Assembly (NCBI GenBank): GCA_022844105.1
Contig: JALHMJ010000015.1
Location: 1-55,306, forward strand
Direction: 5' to 3'
From: Hyphomicrobium sp.
GTDB taxonomy: Bacteria; Pseudomonadota; Alphaproteobacteria; Rhizobiales; Hyphomicrobiaceae
Length of the DNA: 55,306 nt
How positions within the stretch are numbered: the stretch's first letter is position 1; every line of letters starts with the position of its first letter. This document shows, in pieces, positions 53,144 to 55,306 of this stretch. Position numbers and translations under genes: made by a program. The notes below the pieces were generated by a model that ran no database searches, was not told where the DNA came from, and was given only the letters and a program-made list of their open reading frames with translations.

Positions 53144-54109
53144 ATGTCGATCGCCAAACACTCCAAAGTCATCATCCTCGGCTCCGGTCCAGCCGGGTAC
53201 ACAGCCGCTATTTATGCCGCCCGAGCGTTGCTGAAGCCGGTTATGATCCAAGGTATTCAGCCTGGCGGTCAGCTGACCATTACGACCGACGTGGAAAATT
53301 ACCCGGGTTTCGCCGACGTCATCCAGGGGCCGTGGCTGATGGATCAGATGCGCGCCCAGGCCGAACATGTCGGCACTGAGATGATCGTCGATCACATTGT
53401 GAACGTCGACCTCAATATCCGTCCGTTTCGCCTCGTGGGCGACAGCGGCGATGTTTACACGTCAGATGTGCTGATTATTTGCACCGGTGCGCAGGCCCGC
53501 TGGCTTGGCATCCCATCCGAAGATGTCTTCAAGGGCTTTGGCGTCTCTGCTTGCGCAACATGTGACGGCTTCTTTTACAAGGGCAAGGAAGTCATTGTCG
53601 TCGGCGGCGGCAACACGGCGGTCGAAGAAGCGCTGTTCCTGACGAAGTTTGCGCGCCGCGTGACTGTGGTCCACCGTCGCGACAGTTTCCGCGCCGAGAA
53701 AATCCTTCAGGATCGCTTGATGAAAAACCCAAAGGTCGAAGTCATCTGGGATTCGGCCATTGAGGAAATTGTCGGCACCGCTGATCCTAAAACTGTGACC
53801 GGCGTCCGCCTTAAAGACGTCAAGACCGGCAAAATTACGCACCGCCCGACCGACGGCGTATTCATCGCTATCGGCCACTCGCCCGCGACTGAGCTCTTCA
53901 AACATCAGTTGCCGACGACACCTGGCGGCTACCTCATAACCAAGCCCGACTCGACGGCAACCGACATTGCGGGCGTTTTCGCCGCCGGCGACGTCAAAGA
54001 CGAGGTTTACCGCCAAGCCGTCACCGCCGCTGGCATGGGGTGCATGGCGGCCCTCGAAGCCGAACGCTTCCTCGCCCATACCTCTAGCCAAGCCGCTGCC
54101 GCGGAATAG
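53144..54109 (+). CDS. trxB: Thioredoxin-disulfide reductase
   Basis: A 321-residue flavoenzyme that reduces thioredoxin with NADPH. The FAD motif is IILGSGPAGYTAA, the redox pair is Cys137-Ala-Thr-Cys140 (SACATCDGFFYKG), the NADPH motif is VVGGGNTAVEEA, and GVFAAGDVKD is the second FAD site. The start MSIAKHSK at 53144 gives the usual length. In rhizobia lsrB lies near trxB, as here. Confidence 0.96.
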   Translation: MSIAKHSKVIILGSGPAGYTAAIYAARALLKPVMIQGIQPGGQLTITTDVENYPGFADVIQGPWLMDQMRAQAEHVGTEMIVDHIVNVDLNIRPFRLVGDSGDVYTSDVLIICTGAQARWLGIPSEDVFKGFGVSACATCDGFFYKGKEVIVVGGGNTAVEEALFLTKFARRVTVVHRRDSFRAEKILQDRLMKNPKVEVIWDSAIEEIVGTADPKTVTGVRLKDVKTGKITHRPTDGVFIAIGHSPATELFKHQLPTTPGGYLITKPDSTATDIAGVFAAGDVKDEVYRQAVTAAGMGCMAALEAERFLAHTSSQAAAAE

Positions 54110-54163
54110 ACGTGACGCGACAGCAAGATCTAAGCCCGGTTTGGCCAGTTCGGGCGCGCCGGA

Positions 54164-55036
54164 TTACTTGACTTTGAACGCGTACAGCATCCCAGTCTTC
54201 ATCTGCGGGATATAGGCCGTTGCGGTCAGTGGATCATAACCAAGGTCGGCAGTTCCAGGCCCAAGCTCAGCGAGAATGTTCGCCTCGCCATTGGGCGTGA
54301 TCCGGAACACTTTGCCAGCTACCCAGTCACTCACTAAGTACGCGCCACCTCCGAGTGGCTCAATCCCGTCGAGATTGCCGAGCGGTGAGCCGTCGCCATG
54401 CGAGGCAATGGTTTTGTCAGTCAGCGACACGCGCTTCAAATGACCCGGCACCTTAGTTTCCATGCCGTTGGTCATGACGCCCCACGCAGCAACCCAAAGC
54501 GTGTCATTCTCGACGAGCAACCCATTCGGGCCTTCAAGCTTGGCGTCGTTGACGAACACCTCGAACGTGCCGCCCGATAACCGCCAGATCGTGTTGGTTG
54601 CCATGTCGCTGACATAGATGTTCCCTGCCGCATCGGCCGCAACATCATTGAGGAATTTGGCCCCACTTGCGGGATACCGTTTGGCAATGGTGGCCGATTT
54701 TATGTCGATTTCGACGAGCTCGTCGATATCCGCGACGTACAGTTTGCCACCGGCACGCGCCAATCCTTTGGGTCCATTCAAGCCCTTGACCCACTCAAGC
54801 GTCTGAACTTTGCCGTCCAGCGAGACTGTCGACACGAACCCATTGCCGTCCTTCCCAGTCGGCACGCCATTGACGTTGCTCACGTAAACAACGCCCGCAT
54901 TACTGTCGAAAAGTGCGGATTCAGGATTTTTGAAACCCGCCGTTTCCCAGACCTTCGTTGCCGAAGCCGCTGCGTTTGTGGCGGTGGCCGCGGTTGCAAG
55001 GACTAGCATGACGAGAGCGTGACGGACGGACAGCAT
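54164..55036 (-). CDS. Secreted beta-propeller protein (SMP-30/gluconolactonase-like)
   Basis: A 290-residue protein with a signal peptide (about 1-27). Repeated blades (GVVYVSNVNG, KLYVADIDELVEID, GNIYVSDMATNTIWRL, LWVAAWGVMTN, YLVSDWVAGKVFRI) form a six-bladed propeller of the SMP-30/NHL kind. It may be a lactonase or a scaffold. It lies between trxB and the LysR gene. Confidence 0.8.
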   Translation of the reverse strand: MLSVRHALVMLVLATAATATNAAASATKVWETAGFKNPESALFDSNAGVVYVSNVNGVPTGKDGNGFVSTVSLDGKVQTLEWVKGLNGPKGLARAGGKLYVADIDELVEIDIKSATIAKRYPASGAKFLNDVAADAAGNIYVSDMATNTIWRLSGGTFEVFVNDAKLEGPNGLLVENDTLWVAAWGVMTNGMETKVPGHLKRVSLTDKTIASHGDGSPLGNLDGIEPLGGGAYLVSDWVAGKVFRITPNGEANILAELGPGTADLGYDPLTATAYIPQMKTGMLYAFKVK

Positions 55037-55218
55037 CTAGGGGCCTCGATACTTGTAAAAAATTGCGCAGACTCAATCGACAACGCGCGGGACGCCACGA
55101 AGTTTCGCCGACGTGCGGCTACCCGACACAAGCAGTTCGGACGGCCAACCCGCTATCCTGAGTTGTCAGACGCAGGCAACCGGTTGCGTCGGCAGGCTCT
55201 GGACGGACTATAGCGAAA

Positions 55219-55306
55219 ATGGATTGGGATAAGCTCCGTATTTTCCACGCGTCCGCCGCTGCCGGTAGCTTTACGCATGCAGGCGACACACTGAACATGA
55301 GTCAAA
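55219..55306 (+). CDS. lsrB: LysR-family regulator, LsrB/VtlR-like (partial, 5' end)
   Basis: The first 29 codons only, cut by the window edge. MDWDKLRIFHASAAAGSFTH and AGDTLNMSQ are the start of a LysR winged helix-turn-helix, very like rhizobial LsrB/VtlR. The proximity to trxB supports this. The 182 bp before it hold no other gene and probably its promoter. Confidence 0.8.
   Translation, partial: MDWDKLRIFHASAAAGSFTHAGDTLNMSQ

Overview
The window reads as a chromosomal stretch of an alphaproteobacterium, most likely of the order Hyphomicrobiales (Rhizobiales). The evidence is GC-rich DNA, a histidine tRNA of the alphaproteobacterial type (no encoded G-1, A73, G1:U72), a SAM-II (SAM-alpha) riboswitch in front of metX, hslV-hslU next to hisB-hisH with a DUF2628 gene between them, phaR/phaA/phaB, a CpdR-type receiver, and the start of an LsrB/VtlR-like LysR gene beyond trxB. 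I see no integrase, transposase, phage gene or CRISPR array. It is a housekeeping region with some poorly known accessory genes.

Layout. 1-5.0 kb: sensor histidine kinase, tRNA-His, di-iron membrane hydroxylase, hslVU, then a 280-bp array of palindromic 54/55-bp tandem repeats that runs into the leader of hisB. 5.0-9.6 kb: hisB, DUF2628 protein, hisH, a convergent polyprenyl diphosphate synthase, a transglycosylase with a long cytoplasmic extension, rpmF. 9.8-15.1 kb: small membrane protein, PAS-GGDEF-EAL protein with a ruined GGDEF motif, then polyhydroxybutyrate genes phaR, phaA, phaB. 15.2-19.9 kb: NYN (PIN-like) protein with a probable LOTUS domain, DUF985 cupin, glyoxalase II, two methyltransferases (the second is metW). 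19.9-24.8 kb: metX under a SAM-II riboswitch, divergent from hisC-tyrC-ChaC. 25-31 kb: B12-dependent ribonucleotide reductase, plsC, YdcF-like protein, ftsEX.

31-41.5 kb: hpt-cpdR, a SolA-like oxidase coupled to an unknown membrane-anchored protein, moaA, an OFA-family transporter, a probable subtilisin-fold pseudoprotease, an orphan TRAP-type receptor, dsbB with a small membrane partner, and a secreted lipase-like hydrolase. 41.5-47.6 kb: proBA, YnfA, a TetR/MFS divergent pair with two identical operators, hisF, a secreted SnoaL-like protein. 47.7-55.3 kb: nth, DUF2244, a small protein, gloA, leuD, unknowns, two zinc metallopeptidases, an alpha/beta hydrolase, trxB, a secreted beta-propeller protein and the first 29 codons of the LysR gene.

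How the genes work together: amino-acid synthesis is scattered but well represented (hisB, hisH, hisC, hisF; tyrC; metX/metW; proB/proA; leuD). phaA/phaB with the repressor phaR form the acetyl-CoA to 3-hydroxybutyryl-CoA arm of PHB synthesis, without the synthase here. gloA, gloB, ChaC and trxB give a thiol/glyoxal theme. The points most worth a second look are the palindromic repeat array ahead of hisB, the SAM-II leader with a possible downstream terminator, the secreted pseudo-subtilase, the NYN-LOTUS protein, and the DsbB with relocated cysteines. I did not find a multi-gene system that I could call wholly new.
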